From contig JAZKBD010000014.1 in the NCBI GenBank assembly GCA_040388785.1, positions 1 through 64,000 of the forward strand: a stretch of DNA of 64,000 nt, read 5' to 3'. This stretch comes from 66-474 sp040388785 (lineage in GTDB: Bacteria > Pseudomonadota > Gammaproteobacteria > Xanthomonadales > Rhodanobacteraceae). Position numbers and translations under genes: made by a program. The notes below the pieces were generated by a model that searched no databases, was not told the DNA's origin, and saw nothing but the letters and a program-made list of their open reading frames with translations. Positions within the stretch are counted from its first letter, which is position 1, and each line of letters opens with the position of its first letter. Positions 44,701-53,644 of this stretch are shown one piece after another.

Positions 44701-46737
44701 CGAGAAGGTGGTGCCGACCTGTTGCTGGTACTTGGAGTAGCCGCGCAACATCGCGATCTGCCGCCAGCCGAGGCCGGCTTCGAGCAGCAGCGAGTTGAGG
44801 CCATCGTTCTCGGCCTGTCCGTGCCAGATCGCGGCGAAGGCGGATTCGAAACGCGCGTGCACGTCTTCCAGCCTGAACTTCAGCGGCGCCGCGGGCCGCA
44901 CCACGAAATCCTGGATGCAGGCCTTCTTGCCGTGCAGTTCCAGCGCGTGCACCTGCTCGGTGTCGACCTTCAGGCCGGCGTTTTCCAGCAACGGCAGCAC
45001 GTCCGACAACGGAATGTCGTTGCCCGCGCGGAAGATCTTGAAATGCAGTTCGCCCGGCGTGCGGCGGGATTCGTGGAAGGCAAGGCGCATGTCCTCGCCG
45101 GCGCCGGTCATCGCGGCGAGGATGCCCGCATCCTCGGCCGCACGGGCCGGCGTTTGCTCCTCGATGTAGCCGGAAGGAAGCGCGCTTCCCCAGCGGCCCG
45201 CGAGATGCGCGCCGCGCTCTTCGCCGAGGCCACCCACCAGCGCGTCGCGCAATTCGTCGTGCCAGTTGCGCACGATCGGTGCGAGTTTCGCTTCCAGCTT
45301 GCGCACATCCGCGTCGACGTGTTCGCCCGCGCGCGGCCGCACCACAACGTGCATCCGCGCCATCGGCGCTTCGCCGATCTGCACGTTCGCGTCCACGTAG
45401 GCGCCGTGCAGTTCTTCGCGCAGCATCTCCTTCACGCGCTCGCCGACATTCGCGCCGTAATGGTCGCGCGGGATGAACACCAGGCACGAGAAGAAGCGGC
45501 CGTAGGCGTCGCGGCGCACGAACAGGCGCGGTTCGCGGCGTTCGTTGACCTCGAAGATGCCGCTGGCGAGGCCGAACAGTTCGTCGCTGGAAGCCTGCAG
45601 CAGTTCGTCGCGCGGCAGCGTTTCCAGGATCGAGCGGAACGCCTTGCCCGAATGCGATTGCGGGCGCAGGCCTGAACGCCGTTCCGCCGAATCGAACTTC
45701 TTGCGCACCAGCGGCACGTCCTGCGGACGGCGCATGTACGAGGTGGAGGTGTACAGGCCGAGGAAGCGCGATTCGCCGACCGGCTTGCCGTTGTCGTCGA
45801 AGCGCAGCACGCCGATGTAGTCCATGTAGCCGGCGCGGTGTACGCGCGAACGCGCGTTGGTCTTGGTCAGGATGATCGCATCCATCGAACCCGATTGCGG
45901 CAGGCGGGTCGCGACCAGACTCTTGGTGGAACGCGGCGCGGTGGCGAGGTCGGGATCGCGCAGGATGCCGAGGCCGGAACCCGCGCGCGCCTTCAGCAAT
46001 TCGTCGCCCCTGTCCGCCACCACGTCGTATTCACGGTAGCCGAGGAAGGTGAAGTGGTTGTCCGCGGCCCAGCGCAGGAAAGCCTGGCCTTCGGCGATTT
46101 CCTCGGCGCTGAGCGAATGCCTTTCCTGCGGCAGCGCGTCGGCGATCGCCAGCATCTTGTCGTGCATGGCCTGCCAGTCGTTGACCGCGGCGTGCACGTC
46201 GGTGAGCGCGCCTTCGGCGGCGCCTTGCAGTTTCTTCAGGGTGGCCTCGTCGACGCGGTCGATTTCGGCATGCATCACCGATTCGGCGGACCCGCCGTCG
46301 CCGCACGCCGCGATCGACTGGATATTGCCGTGCGCATCGCGCCGGATGTCCATCACCGGGTGGATCAGCCGGTGCAGACGCAGGCCTTCGGCATTGATGA
46401 CCATTTCCAGCGAATCGACGAGGAACGGCGCATCGGCGGTATCGACCTGGATCACCGAATGCGCGCAGCGCCAGCCGTTGTGTTCGGGATCGGGATTGAA
46501 CGCGCGCACGGCCGCGTGGCCTGCCGGACGGTTGCGCATCCAGCGGAACAGATCCGCGCACATCGCGGCCCAGCCATCGACATCACGCCGGGCCAGCTCG
46601 TCCGGGACGAGTTCCGCGCACGCCAGCCGGGCGAAAGCCTCCGCCGTCGCGGCATCCGCCGGTTCAACCTTGCCACGGACGGCGGCCGCGATGGCAGCCG
46701 CTTCATCACCCCCGACCGGGGCGTGCAGTGCGTTCAT
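41791..46737 (-). CDS. gdhB: NAD-dependent glutamate dehydrogenase, large (about 180 kDa) type
   Basis: This giant enzyme oxidatively deaminates glutamate to 2-oxoglutarate with NAD, mainly for amino acid catabolism. At 1648 residues it matches the Pseudomonas GdhB/Streptomyces L-GDH type. The N-terminal third holds ACT-like regulatory segments (TADAPFLVDSLEMVINAEGL). The catalytic core shows PVGSKGGFFVKRPP, RGGIRWSDRREDFRTEVLGLVKAQ (in two parts), and FTCVGIGDMSGDVFGNGML, with DRRHIFIDPNPD-like residues following. It is transcribed alone. The 200 bases upstream (46738-46937) separate it from a divergent diguanylate cyclase. Confidence 0.97.
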   Translation of the reverse strand: MNALHAPVGGDEAAAIAAAVRGKVEPADAATAEAFARLACAELVPDELARRDVDGWAAMCADLFRWMRNRPAGHAAVRAFNPDPEHNGWRCAHSVIQVDTADAPFLVDSLEMVINAEGLRLHRLIHPVMDIRRDAHGNIQSIAACGDGGSAESVMHAEIDRVDEATLKKLQGAAEGALTDVHAAVNDWQAMHDKMLAIADALPQERHSLSAEEIAEGQAFLRWAADNHFTFLGYREYDVVADRGDELLKARAGSGLGILRDPDLATAPRSTKSLVATRLPQSGSMDAIILTKTNARSRVHRAGYMDYIGVLRFDDNGKPVGESRFLGLYTSTSYMRRPQDVPLVRKKFDSAERRSGLRPQSHSGKAFRSILETLPRDELLQASSDELFGLASGIFEVNERREPRLFVRRDAYGRFFSCLVFIPRDHYGANVGERVKEMLREELHGAYVDANVQIGEAPMARMHVVVRPRAGEHVDADVRKLEAKLAPIVRNWHDELRDALVGGLGEERGAHLAGRWGSALPSGYIEEQTPARAAEDAGILAAMTGAGEDMRLAFHESRRTPGELHFKIFRAGNDIPLSDVLPLLENAGLKVDTEQVHALELHGKKACIQDFVVRPAAPLKFRLEDVHARFESAFAAIWHGQAENDGLNSLLLEAGLGWRQIAMLRGYSKYQQQVGTTFSQNYMDETLGRSPMVTGLLVELFEAKFDPQREAGDAATRKHAREALQRELETLTPGSVLDANPDFVARVAALLEKPRDEQVDGLVNAIKALLANVSSLDDDRILRGFMGQIRATLRTNYFQLHDGKPAEYISYKFDSHQVPDVPKPVPYREIWVYAPRVEGVHLRFGPVARGGIRWSDRREDFRTEVLGLVKAQMVKNTVIVPVGSKGGFFVKRPPADRDALLEEGIACYKMFINGLLDITDNIDTAANKVLHPADVVRHDADDPYLVVAADKGTAKFSDIANGLSIEHGYWLGDAFASGGSAGFDHKDMGITSRGGWESVMYHFRTLGRDCQAEDFTCVGIGDMSGDVFGNGMLRSRHTRLLAAFDHRHIFIDPNPDAEKSFVERERMFALPRSSWEDYDKSKISKGGGVFARNLKAVAITPEMREALGIAGGVESLSPTELISAILKAPVDLLWNGGIGTYVKAASETNADVGDRANNTLRINGGDLRCKIVGEGGNLGLTQKGRIEAARKGVLLNTDFIDNSAGVDTSDHEVNIKILLNDAVQRGEMDTEARNKLLHSMADEVARLVLRDNYRQNGALGVMEHMSVGRIGSQAHFIRTLESRGQLDRQIESLPSDAEMAERRTHRQGLTRPELAVLLSYSKIVLYQQLLDSDVPEDPFLSHELVRYFPEPLHQKYAAHMQRHRLKREIIATAVTNSIVNRMGATFVLRTQEDTGQTAAAVVKAYNAARQIIHARELWSGIDALDGKVSQSAQIDALMKVWSLLRNMSRWLLNRPGSTLGITALVERYQPGMDSLRKALPATLTETGRAAWGVDQEKWLGFGFPAELADKFATIPALEVAMDIIETSLESGRPVEHVARVFFDLGEALDIEWLRSQIDKLAVESRWHAQARGALRDELAVQQRAMVSQILASEQGKQSADGAVTAWLQREDPQLQFTRGMLDEIRGVDVDYPIASVALRRLAQIAQSG

Positions 46738-46937
46738 GTCTGTCTGATTTGGTGCGGGAAGGGAACGAATAGGATACCGCCGCCCCCCGGCCGCGGCCAG
46801 CTTGGGCGCGGGATGGCGCGCCTGCGACGCCCCTCACACAAAAGCGCGAACGCCCCGCGCAGCCGCCGCGTATGATGCGGCCGGTGCAGCCATTCGTCGG
46901 TATGGAGATGGCGATGAACGAAGCTCCAGCCACGTAG

Positions 46938-48689
46938 ATGGAATTTTCCCGGAACCGGATCGACCGGAAGACCCGGCTGCGGCGCAGCGTGCTGGCCATG
47001 GCCGCGGCGGCGGTGATCCTCATCCTGACGCTCGCGGCAGCGGTGTTCGTGACCGGCCGGCTTTACCGGAATGCACATCAATGGACGCTGCACACGTACC
47101 AAGTGCGTGAGCAGATCCTGGAACTGGTCGGTCACCTCCAGCTTGCCGAAATGGATGTGCGCAGCTACGGCCTGACCGGTCGCGATGCCGCCTTCCAGCA
47201 GTATTGGCGTGACATCGCGGCGGTGGAACACGACGCGGCGCAACTCGCGGACCTGGTTGCGGACAACCCGGCGCAGGTCGTCGCGGTGAAGCAGTTGGGA
47301 AGCGCAATCGGCGCGCGCCGCACGCAGTTCGAACGCATACTCGGTGATTACCGTGCGCATGGCGCGGAGACCGCCCATGCGGACGTCGTCGCCCTGGTTT
47401 CGCAACCGGTCCAGCCCGTCCGCACGCTTGCCGAGGCGATGCTGGACCGCGAAGCCACGCTGCTCGAGCAACGCGAAAAGACCAGCGACCGCTATGGAAA
47501 GGGCGTCGCCATCGCGGCCGCGCTTGCGCTTTCCGGTTGCCTTGCGCTGCTGCTCGCCGCGCTCGTCAACAGCGGCATCGAGCGGCGGCGGCGGCAACGC
47601 GGCGAACTCGACCTCGAACGCAACGCCTTGCATCTGCAGCAGGCACTGCTGGAAGCCAACCGTTCCAGCGAACCCTTGCGCCGCCTTTCCACGCTCGCCG
47701 AGCTGCTGCAGAACTGCCGCGACCTCGACGAGGCGATCAACGTGATCGAGCGCGCGCTGCCGCCGCTGCTGCCCGATGTGTCGGGCGCGCTGGCATTGAT
47801 CAACGCGTCGCGCAACATCGTCGAGGCGCGCATGCATTGGGGCGTACGCGGCTCCGATCTCGGCGGCGCGATCTTCGCACCGGACGATTGCTGGGCCCTG
47901 CGCCGCAGCCAGCCGCATCCGGGCGACGACGACCATACCGCGCCGGTTTGCCCGCACCTGGCGCACGCGGGTGTCACCGCCGACCACATGCTGTGCCTGC
48001 CACTGAACTCGCAGGGGCAAGTGCTCGGCGTGCTCAGCCTGTGCACGCCGGCGCTGATCGCGCAGGACACGCGGCGGCTGGCCATGACCGCCGCCGATCA
48101 ACTGGCGCTGGCGCTTGCCAACCTGCAACTGCAGGCGAGCCTGCGCACGCAATCGATCCGTGATCCGCTGACCAACCTGTTCAACCGCCGCTATCTCGAA
48201 GCGTCGCTGCCGCGCGAACTGCTGCGCGCCGAGCGCCGCAAGGGCGGGCTTTCGGTGTTGATGTTCGACCTCGACCATTTCAAGCGCTACAACGACACGC
48301 AGGGCCACGACGCCGGCGATGCGTTGCTGAGCGCGTTCGGCGCGCTGCTGGCGCAATCGTGCCGCGGCGAAGACATGCCCTGCCGTTTCGGCGGCGAGGA
48401 ATTCACGCTGGTGCTGACCGACGCCAATCACGCGCAGGCGCGCGAACGCGCGGATGCCATCCGCAAGGCCACCTCGGAACTGGTGGTGCACTACCGCGCC
48501 GGCACGCTGCCGCCGGCCACGGTGTCGATCGGCGTGGCCTCCTACCCTGAACACGGCGCCACGCCGGAAGCGCTGCTGCGCATGGCCGATCAGGCGCTGT
48601 ACCGCGCCAAGCAACTGGGGCGCAACGTGGTCGCTTCCGCCGGCGACCTGGCACGCACCAACGCACAGTCCGCGCCAGCGGGTGCATGA
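46938..48689 (+). CDS. Membrane diguanylate cyclase with periplasmic sensor, GAF and GGDEF domains
   Basis: The 583-residue protein should make c-di-GMP. It has a transmembrane helix at about 18-40 and a periplasmic CHASE3-like helical segment to about 185. A second helix (GVAIAAALALSGCLALLLAAL) and a coiled linker lead to a GAF-like domain (about 250-400), then a GGDEF domain. The active-site loop is intact (RFGGEEFTLVL), preceded by an inhibitory I-site RGED five residues upstream, so product inhibition is expected. Substrate residues MFDLDHFKRYND are present. A gene for an RND pump follows 74 bases downstream on the same strand. Confidence 0.94.
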   Translation: MEFSRNRIDRKTRLRRSVLAMAAAAVILILTLAAAVFVTGRLYRNAHQWTLHTYQVREQILELVGHLQLAEMDVRSYGLTGRDAAFQQYWRDIAAVEHDAAQLADLVADNPAQVVAVKQLGSAIGARRTQFERILGDYRAHGAETAHADVVALVSQPVQPVRTLAEAMLDREATLLEQREKTSDRYGKGVAIAAALALSGCLALLLAALVNSGIERRRRQRGELDLERNALHLQQALLEANRSSEPLRRLSTLAELLQNCRDLDEAINVIERALPPLLPDVSGALALINASRNIVEARMHWGVRGSDLGGAIFAPDDCWALRRSQPHPGDDDHTAPVCPHLAHAGVTADHMLCLPLNSQGQVLGVLSLCTPALIAQDTRRLAMTAADQLALALANLQLQASLRTQSIRDPLTNLFNRRYLEASLPRELLRAERRKGGLSVLMFDLDHFKRYNDTQGHDAGDALLSAFGALLAQSCRGEDMPCRFGGEEFTLVLTDANHAQARERADAIRKATSELVVHYRAGTLPPATVSIGVASYPEHGATPEALLRMADQALYRAKQLGRNVVASAGDLARTNAQSAPAGA

Positions 48690-48763
48690 CGCTTGGCCTA
48701 GGGACGGAAACCGCCGATCGCGTCATACTTGTTTATTGATCTGGCGGGTAGAGAAACCACCCG

Positions 48764-49924
48764 ATGATGAAATTGTCGCTGCGGGGCGCCGCAAGCCTCG
48801 CATCCGTGCTTGTCCTGGGTGCGTGCAGCCATTCGGCCCCACCCGCGCAAACCACACCGGAAGTGGGCGTCGTCACGGCGACGCCGGTCAACCTGCCGGT
48901 GACGCGCAGCTATCCCGGCCGCCTCGCGGCCACGCTGACCGCGCAGGTGCGCGCGCGCGTGACCGGCATCGTGCTGCAGCGCGTCTACAAGGAAGGCACC
49001 GACGTCAAGGCCGGCGACGTGCTGTTCAAGATCGATCCCGCCCCGCTGCAAGCCAGCCTGCGCCAGGCGCAGGGACAACTGGCGCAGGCGCAGGCCACCG
49101 CGCACAACGCCGACCTGAGCGCGACGCGCAGCAAGGAACTGGGCGCGAAAGGCGTGCTGGCAAAGCAGGACGTGGACAACGCCGTCGCCGCCGCCGCGGA
49201 AGCGGACGCCGCGGTGAAGGCTGCGCAGGCAGCCGTCGAGAACGCAAGAATCAACCTCGGCTATGCCACCGTCACCGCGCCGATCAGCGGCCGCGCCGGC
49301 ATGGCGAGCGTCACCCAAGGTGCGCTGGTCTCGCCCACCGATACCAATCCTCTGACGACCGTGCAGGTGATCGATCCGATCTACGCCAATTTCAGCGAGC
49401 CGATGGCCGAAGTCGAACAGCTGCGCAAGGCGGAAAGGGCCGGCACGCTGGAACTCGCCGCACCCGACAAGGTGTGCGTGAAGATCGAGCTTCCGGATGG
49501 CAGCGTGTATCAGCACGCGGGCACGCTCGACTTCACCGACCTCGCCGTCGATCCCGCGACCGGGGCCGTGAACCTGCGCGCGATCGTGCCGAACCCCGAC
49601 CACACGCTGCTGCCCGGCATGTTCGTGAAGATCCGCCTGTCGCTCGCCACACTGCACGATGCATTCCTGCTGCCGCAGGGCGCGATCCTGCGTGACAACG
49701 ACGGCGCGTATGTCTACGTGCTGGGCGCGGACGACAAGGTCACCGAGAAGCGCGTCGACCTCGGCGACCAGCGCGGCGCGGACTGGATCGTGCAGCGCGG
49801 CCTCGATGCAGGCGCCAGGGTGGTCGTGTCCGGCGTGCAGAAGGCGCAGGCAGGCGAGAAGGTGAAGCCTGTTCCGTACAACGCATCCGCCGATGGCGCA
49901 TCGGCCGCCAGCGCGGCGAAGTAA
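48764..49924 (+). CDS. RND efflux pump periplasmic adaptor (AcrA/MexA family lipoprotein)
   Basis: The 386-residue adaptor links an inner-membrane RND transporter to an outer-membrane channel. It has a lipobox (LVLGACSH, lipidated Cys about residue 21), the lipoyl-like halves (VRARVTGIVLQRVYKEGTDV and YATVTAPISGRAG), a coiled-coil hairpin between them, and the beta-barrel and membrane-proximal domains. The transporter gene starts 8 bases downstream. Confidence 0.95.
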   Translation: MMKLSLRGAASLASVLVLGACSHSAPPAQTTPEVGVVTATPVNLPVTRSYPGRLAATLTAQVRARVTGIVLQRVYKEGTDVKAGDVLFKIDPAPLQASLRQAQGQLAQAQATAHNADLSATRSKELGAKGVLAKQDVDNAVAAAAEADAAVKAAQAAVENARINLGYATVTAPISGRAGMASVTQGALVSPTDTNPLTTVQVIDPIYANFSEPMAEVEQLRKAERAGTLELAAPDKVCVKIELPDGSVYQHAGTLDFTDLAVDPATGAVNLRAIVPNPDHTLLPGMFVKIRLSLATLHDAFLLPQGAILRDNDGAYVYVLGADDKVTEKRVDLGDQRGADWIVQRGLDAGARVVVSGVQKAQAGEKVKPVPYNASADGASAASAAK

Positions 49925-49932
49925 CCGTTCCC

Positions 49933-52900
49933 ATGCCGCAATTCTTCATCGACCGTCCGGTTTTCGCGTGGGTGATCGCGATCCTGATCACGCTGGGCGG
50001 CACCATCGCGATCCTCAACCTGCCGATCGAGGCGTATCCCGAGATCGCGCCGCCGAGCGTACAGATTCGCGCGAACTATCCCGGCGCCAACGCGCAAGTC
50101 GTGCAGAGCACCGTGACGCAGGTGATCGAGCAGAACCTGTCGGGCATCGACAAGCTGCTGTATTTCACGTCGTCGTCCAACTCGAACGGCTCGGCCAACG
50201 TCACGCTGTATTTCCAGGCCGGCACCGACCTCGACACCGCGGCCGTGCAAACCCAGAACGCGGTCTCGGCGTCCGAACCGCGGCTGCCTGCGGAGGTGAA
50301 CGCGCTGGGCATCACGGTGCGCAAGTCGAACTCCGGTTCGCTGATGGGCATTTCGCTGCAGGACCAGACCGGCCATTACGATCCCGCCGCGCTCAGCAAC
50401 ATCATCGCCGCGCAACTGGTCGATCCGATCTCGCGCCTCAACGGCGTCGGCAGCATCAACCAGTTCGGCGCGCCGTATGCGATGCGCATCTGGCTGAACC
50501 CGCTGAAGCTGGAGGGCTATGGGCTGACCGCCACGGACGTGCTGCAGGCGGTGCAGGCGCAGAACGTGATGTTTGCGGCGGGCTCGGTAGGTGCCCAGCC
50601 TGCGGTGAACGGCCAAGGCATCACCGCGAACGTGTCGGCCGAATCGAGTTTCTCGACGCCGGAACAATTCCGGAAAATCATCCTGCGCACCAATCCCGAC
50701 GGCACCACGGTGACGCTGGGCGACGTCGCGCGCGTCGCGCTGGGTTCCGACAATTACGACTCCTTCTCGCGCCTCAACGAGCAGCCGGTCGCCTCCTTCA
50801 GCATTTCGCTGGTCCCCGGCGCGAACGCGCTGGCGGTCGCCAACGAGGTGCAGGACAAGATGAAGGAACTGGCGAAGAACCTGCCGCCGGGCGTGACTTG
50901 GAGCATCCCGTTCGAAAGCTACACCTTCGTCAAGGTCTCGATCGACGAAGTGGTGAAGACGCTGGGCGAAGCGATCGTGCTGGTGTTCTTCGTGATGCTG
51001 CTGTTCCTGCAGAACCTGCGCGCCACGCTGATCCCGACGCTGGTGGTGCCGGTCGCGCTGACCGGCGCGTTCCTCGGGCTCTACCTGTTCGGCTTCTCGA
51101 TCAACGTGCTCAGCCTGTTCGGCCTGGTGCTGGCGATCGGCATCGTGGTGGACGACGCGATCGTGGTGGTCGAAAACGTCGAGCGCATCATGCGCGAGGA
51201 AGGCCTGCCGCCCAAGGAAGCGACGCGCAAGGGCATGGTCCAGATCACAGGCGCGATCATCGCGGTGACCACGGTGCTGGCTTCGGTATTCGTTCCGGCC
51301 GCATTGATGCCGGGCAGTGTCGGCCAAATCTACCAGCAGTTCTCGGTGACGATCGCCGTTTCCATGCTGCTGTCGGCGCTGATGGCGCTGACGTTCACGC
51401 CCGCGCTGTGCGCCAGCATCCTGCGCCCCGAGCACGAACACGCCAACCGCTTCCTGCGTGCCTTCAACAACGGCTACGAAAGCCTGGCGCGTCATTATCT
51501 TTCGCGGCTCGGCAAGGCCGTGCGGCACACGCCGCGCTGGATGGCGGGCTACGCGCTCGCGATCCTCGTCGCCGTGCTGCTGCTGGCGCACCTGCCGTCG
51601 AGTTTCGTGCCAGAGGAAGACCAGGGCGAAGTGTTTGCCACGATCCAGCTGCCGCCGGGCGCCACGGCGGATCGCACCTTCGCGGTGATGAAGCAGGTCG
51701 AGCAGATCGTCAAGAAGAATCCGGCGGTACACAACATTTTCGACATCGGCGGTTTCAGCTTCATCGGCAATGGCGAAAACGTGGGGATGGCGTTCATCCA
51801 CTTGAAGGACTGGAGTGATCGTTCCGAGACTGCCAATCAGATCATCGAGGATTTCAACAAGCAGTTTGCAAACATCCGCGACGCACAGGTGTTCGCGATC
51901 AACCGGCCGGTGATCCGCGGGCTGGGGCAGTTCGCCGGCTTTGATTTCCAGCTCGAGGACCGCGGCGGCCTCGGCCACAAGGCGCTGGTCGAGGCGAAGG
52001 ACAAGATCATCGCGGAAGCCGCCAGGGACAAACGCCTCGCCAACGTGCACATCAACGGCATGGAAGACGCGCCGACCGTGAACATGCAGGTCAATCGCGT
52101 CGAGGCGCAGTCGATGGGGCTGTCGGTCCCCGACGTGTACAACGCGATCCAGTTGATGCTCTCGCCGGTATTCGTCAACGACTTCTACTACGGCGGCCGG
52201 GTGCTGCGCGTGCAGATGCAGGCCGATGCGCCGTTCCGCATGAACCCCGCGGACATCGGCAACTTCTATTCACGATCCTCGACGGGCACGATGGTGCCGT
52301 TGACCAGCGTGGTCAGCACCAAATGGGCGCTGGCGCCGCCGGAACTCGACCGCTACAACGGCGTCGGTTCGATCGGGCTCACCGGCACTGCCGCGCCCGG
52401 CTACAGCTCGGGCGACGCCATCGCCGCGATGCAGGAGCTCGTCGCGAAATACCTGCCGCAAAGTTTCGGCTACGAATGGTCGGGCCAATCGCTGCAGGAA
52501 ATCATGTCGGGCGCACAGGCGCCGATGCTGTTCGGCTTGTCGATCCTGGTCGTGTTCCTGTGCCTGTGCGCGCTGTACGAAAGCTGGTCGATTCCGTTCG
52601 CGGTGATGCTGGTGATTCCGCTGGGCATCCTGGGTTCGGTGTTGCTCACCAGCATCCGCGGGCTGCAGGACGACGTGTACTTCAAGATCGGCCTGATCGC
52701 GATCATCGGCCTGTCGGTGAAGAACGCGATCCTGATCGTGCAGTTCGCGGTGGACGAACAGAAGCAAGGCAAGGGCCTGCTCGCCGCGACGCTGGAAGCC
52801 TGCCGCATTCGCCTCAGGCCCATCATGATGACCTCGATCGCCTTCATCCTCGGCGTGCTGCCGCTGGCGATCTCGACCGGCGCCGGCGCCAACAGCCGCC

Positions 52901-53046
52901 ACGCGATCGGCACCGGCGTGGTCGGCGGCATGATCGGCGCGACCGTGCTGGGCGTGATGCTGGTGCCCGTGTTCTACGTCGTGGTGCGCCGCCTGCTGGG
53001 CGACAAGTCCGATGGCACCGAAGCGGCGCCCAACGATGGCGAATGA
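49933..53046 (+). CDS. RND multidrug efflux transporter (AcrB/MexB, HAE1 family)
   Basis: This proton-driven inner-membrane pump has 1037 residues, the usual length. The proton-relay acids are exactly at D407 and D408 (GIVVDDAIVVVENVERI), and the partner lysine is in GLSVKNAILIVQFAVDEQ. N-terminus FFIDRPVFAWVIAI and porter-domain repeats are typical. No outer-membrane channel gene follows; the next gene on either strand is rplS, so the pump must borrow an OprM/TolC elsewhere. No local regulator (TetR/MarR) is seen either. Substrates cannot be predicted. Confidence 0.96.
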   Translation: MPQFFIDRPVFAWVIAILITLGGTIAILNLPIEAYPEIAPPSVQIRANYPGANAQVVQSTVTQVIEQNLSGIDKLLYFTSSSNSNGSANVTLYFQAGTDLDTAAVQTQNAVSASEPRLPAEVNALGITVRKSNSGSLMGISLQDQTGHYDPAALSNIIAAQLVDPISRLNGVGSINQFGAPYAMRIWLNPLKLEGYGLTATDVLQAVQAQNVMFAAGSVGAQPAVNGQGITANVSAESSFSTPEQFRKIILRTNPDGTTVTLGDVARVALGSDNYDSFSRLNEQPVASFSISLVPGANALAVANEVQDKMKELAKNLPPGVTWSIPFESYTFVKVSIDEVVKTLGEAIVLVFFVMLLFLQNLRATLIPTLVVPVALTGAFLGLYLFGFSINVLSLFGLVLAIGIVVDDAIVVVENVERIMREEGLPPKEATRKGMVQITGAIIAVTTVLASVFVPAALMPGSVGQIYQQFSVTIAVSMLLSALMALTFTPALCASILRPEHEHANRFLRAFNNGYESLARHYLSRLGKAVRHTPRWMAGYALAILVAVLLLAHLPSSFVPEEDQGEVFATIQLPPGATADRTFAVMKQVEQIVKKNPAVHNIFDIGGFSFIGNGENVGMAFIHLKDWSDRSETANQIIEDFNKQFANIRDAQVFAINRPVIRGLGQFAGFDFQLEDRGGLGHKALVEAKDKIIAEAARDKRLANVHINGMEDAPTVNMQVNRVEAQSMGLSVPDVYNAIQLMLSPVFVNDFYYGGRVLRVQMQADAPFRMNPADIGNFYSRSSTGTMVPLTSVVSTKWALAPPELDRYNGVGSIGLTGTAAPGYSSGDAIAAMQELVAKYLPQSFGYEWSGQSLQEIMSGAQAPMLFGLSILVVFLCLCALYESWSIPFAVMLVIPLGILGSVLLTSIRGLQDDVYFKIGLIAIIGLSVKNAILIVQFAVDEQKQGKGLLAATLEACRIRLRPIMMTSIAFILGVLPLAISTGAGANSRHAIGTGVVGGMIGATVLGVMLVPVFYVVVRRLLGDKSDGTEAAPNDGE

Positions 53047-53088
53047 AATCAGCCCTCTTGATTGAGTTGCCCGTCAGCTCGCGATGAA

Positions 53089-53206
53089 AGCCCTCCCCTT
53101 CAAGGGGAGGGCTGGGTGGGGATGGGTTAGACCAAGCGCGCTTTGCTACGGAACACGACGCTTGAACCCATGCCCCTCCCGCCTCCCCTTGAAGGGGGAG
53201 GGGAAA
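53089..53206. repeat. Intergenic element bounded by two CTCCCCTT palindromes
   Basis: The convergent gap after the pump contains AGCCCTCCCCTT facing AAGGGGAGGGCT (53089-53113) and, about 65 bases on, CCTCCCCTTGAAGGGGGAGG (near 53181-53201). Each is a near-perfect hairpin. The 65 bases between show no gene. Confidence 0.6.
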
Positions 53207-53212
53207 AATAAA

Positions 53213-53242
53213 GGCCGCGCGGATTGCTCCGCGCGGCCTTTT
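53213..53242 (-). terminator. Bidirectional terminator between rplS and the RND pump
   Basis: GGCCGCGCGGA, loop TTGC, TCCGCGCGGCC; followed by TTTT on the plus strand and by TTTATTTTT on the minus strand. It ends the ffh-rplS operon. Confidence 0.85.
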
Positions 53243-53263
53243 CTGAACGCGTAACGCAGCGGC

Positions 53264-53644
53264 TTACTTGACGCGCGATGCGTCCGGCTTGCTGTTCGCG
53301 GCCAGATCTTCCTTGATGCGGGCCGCCTTGCCTTCCAGGCCACGCAGGAAGTACAGCTTGGCGCCGCGCACCTTGCCCTTGCGCTTGACTTCGATCGAGT
53401 CGATCGCCGGGCTGTGCGCCTGGAACACGCGCTCCACGCCGGTGCCGTGCGACATCTTGCGCACGGTAAAGGCGGAATGCAGGCCGCGGTTGCGGCGCGC
53501 GATGCACACGCCCTCGAACGCCTGCACGCGCTCGCGGTTGCCTTCCTTCACCTTGACGTTGACGACCACGGTGTCGCCGGCGGCGAACGGCGGCAGTTCC
53601 CGGCCCATCTGTGCGGCTTCGAATTGTTCAATGATCTTGTTCAT
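53264..53644 (-). CDS. rplS: 50S ribosomal protein L19
   Basis: L19 lies at the 30S-50S interface. The 126-residue protein is the normal size with the signature VKVKEGNRERVQAFEGVCIA and the C-terminal KRKGKVRGAKLYFLRGLEGK. Its start overlaps the 3' end of trmD by 17 bases, a longer overlap than the other junctions of this operon. Confidence 0.97.
   Translation of the reverse strand: MNKIIEQFEAAQMGRELPPFAAGDTVVVNVKVKEGNRERVQAFEGVCIARRNRGLHSAFTVRKMSHGTGVERVFQAHSPAIDSIEVKRKGKVRGAKLYFLRGLEGKAARIKEDLAANSKPDASRVK

Noticed and set aside
42499..45675. A 1058-codon open frame opposite gdhB
   Set aside because: Entirely antisense to the glutamate dehydrogenase coding sequence, with no domain; a shadow frame.
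49714..52050. A 778-codon open frame opposite the RND transporter
   Set aside because: Contains mainly His/Arg/Asp repeats from complementing transporter codons; no start signal or family match.
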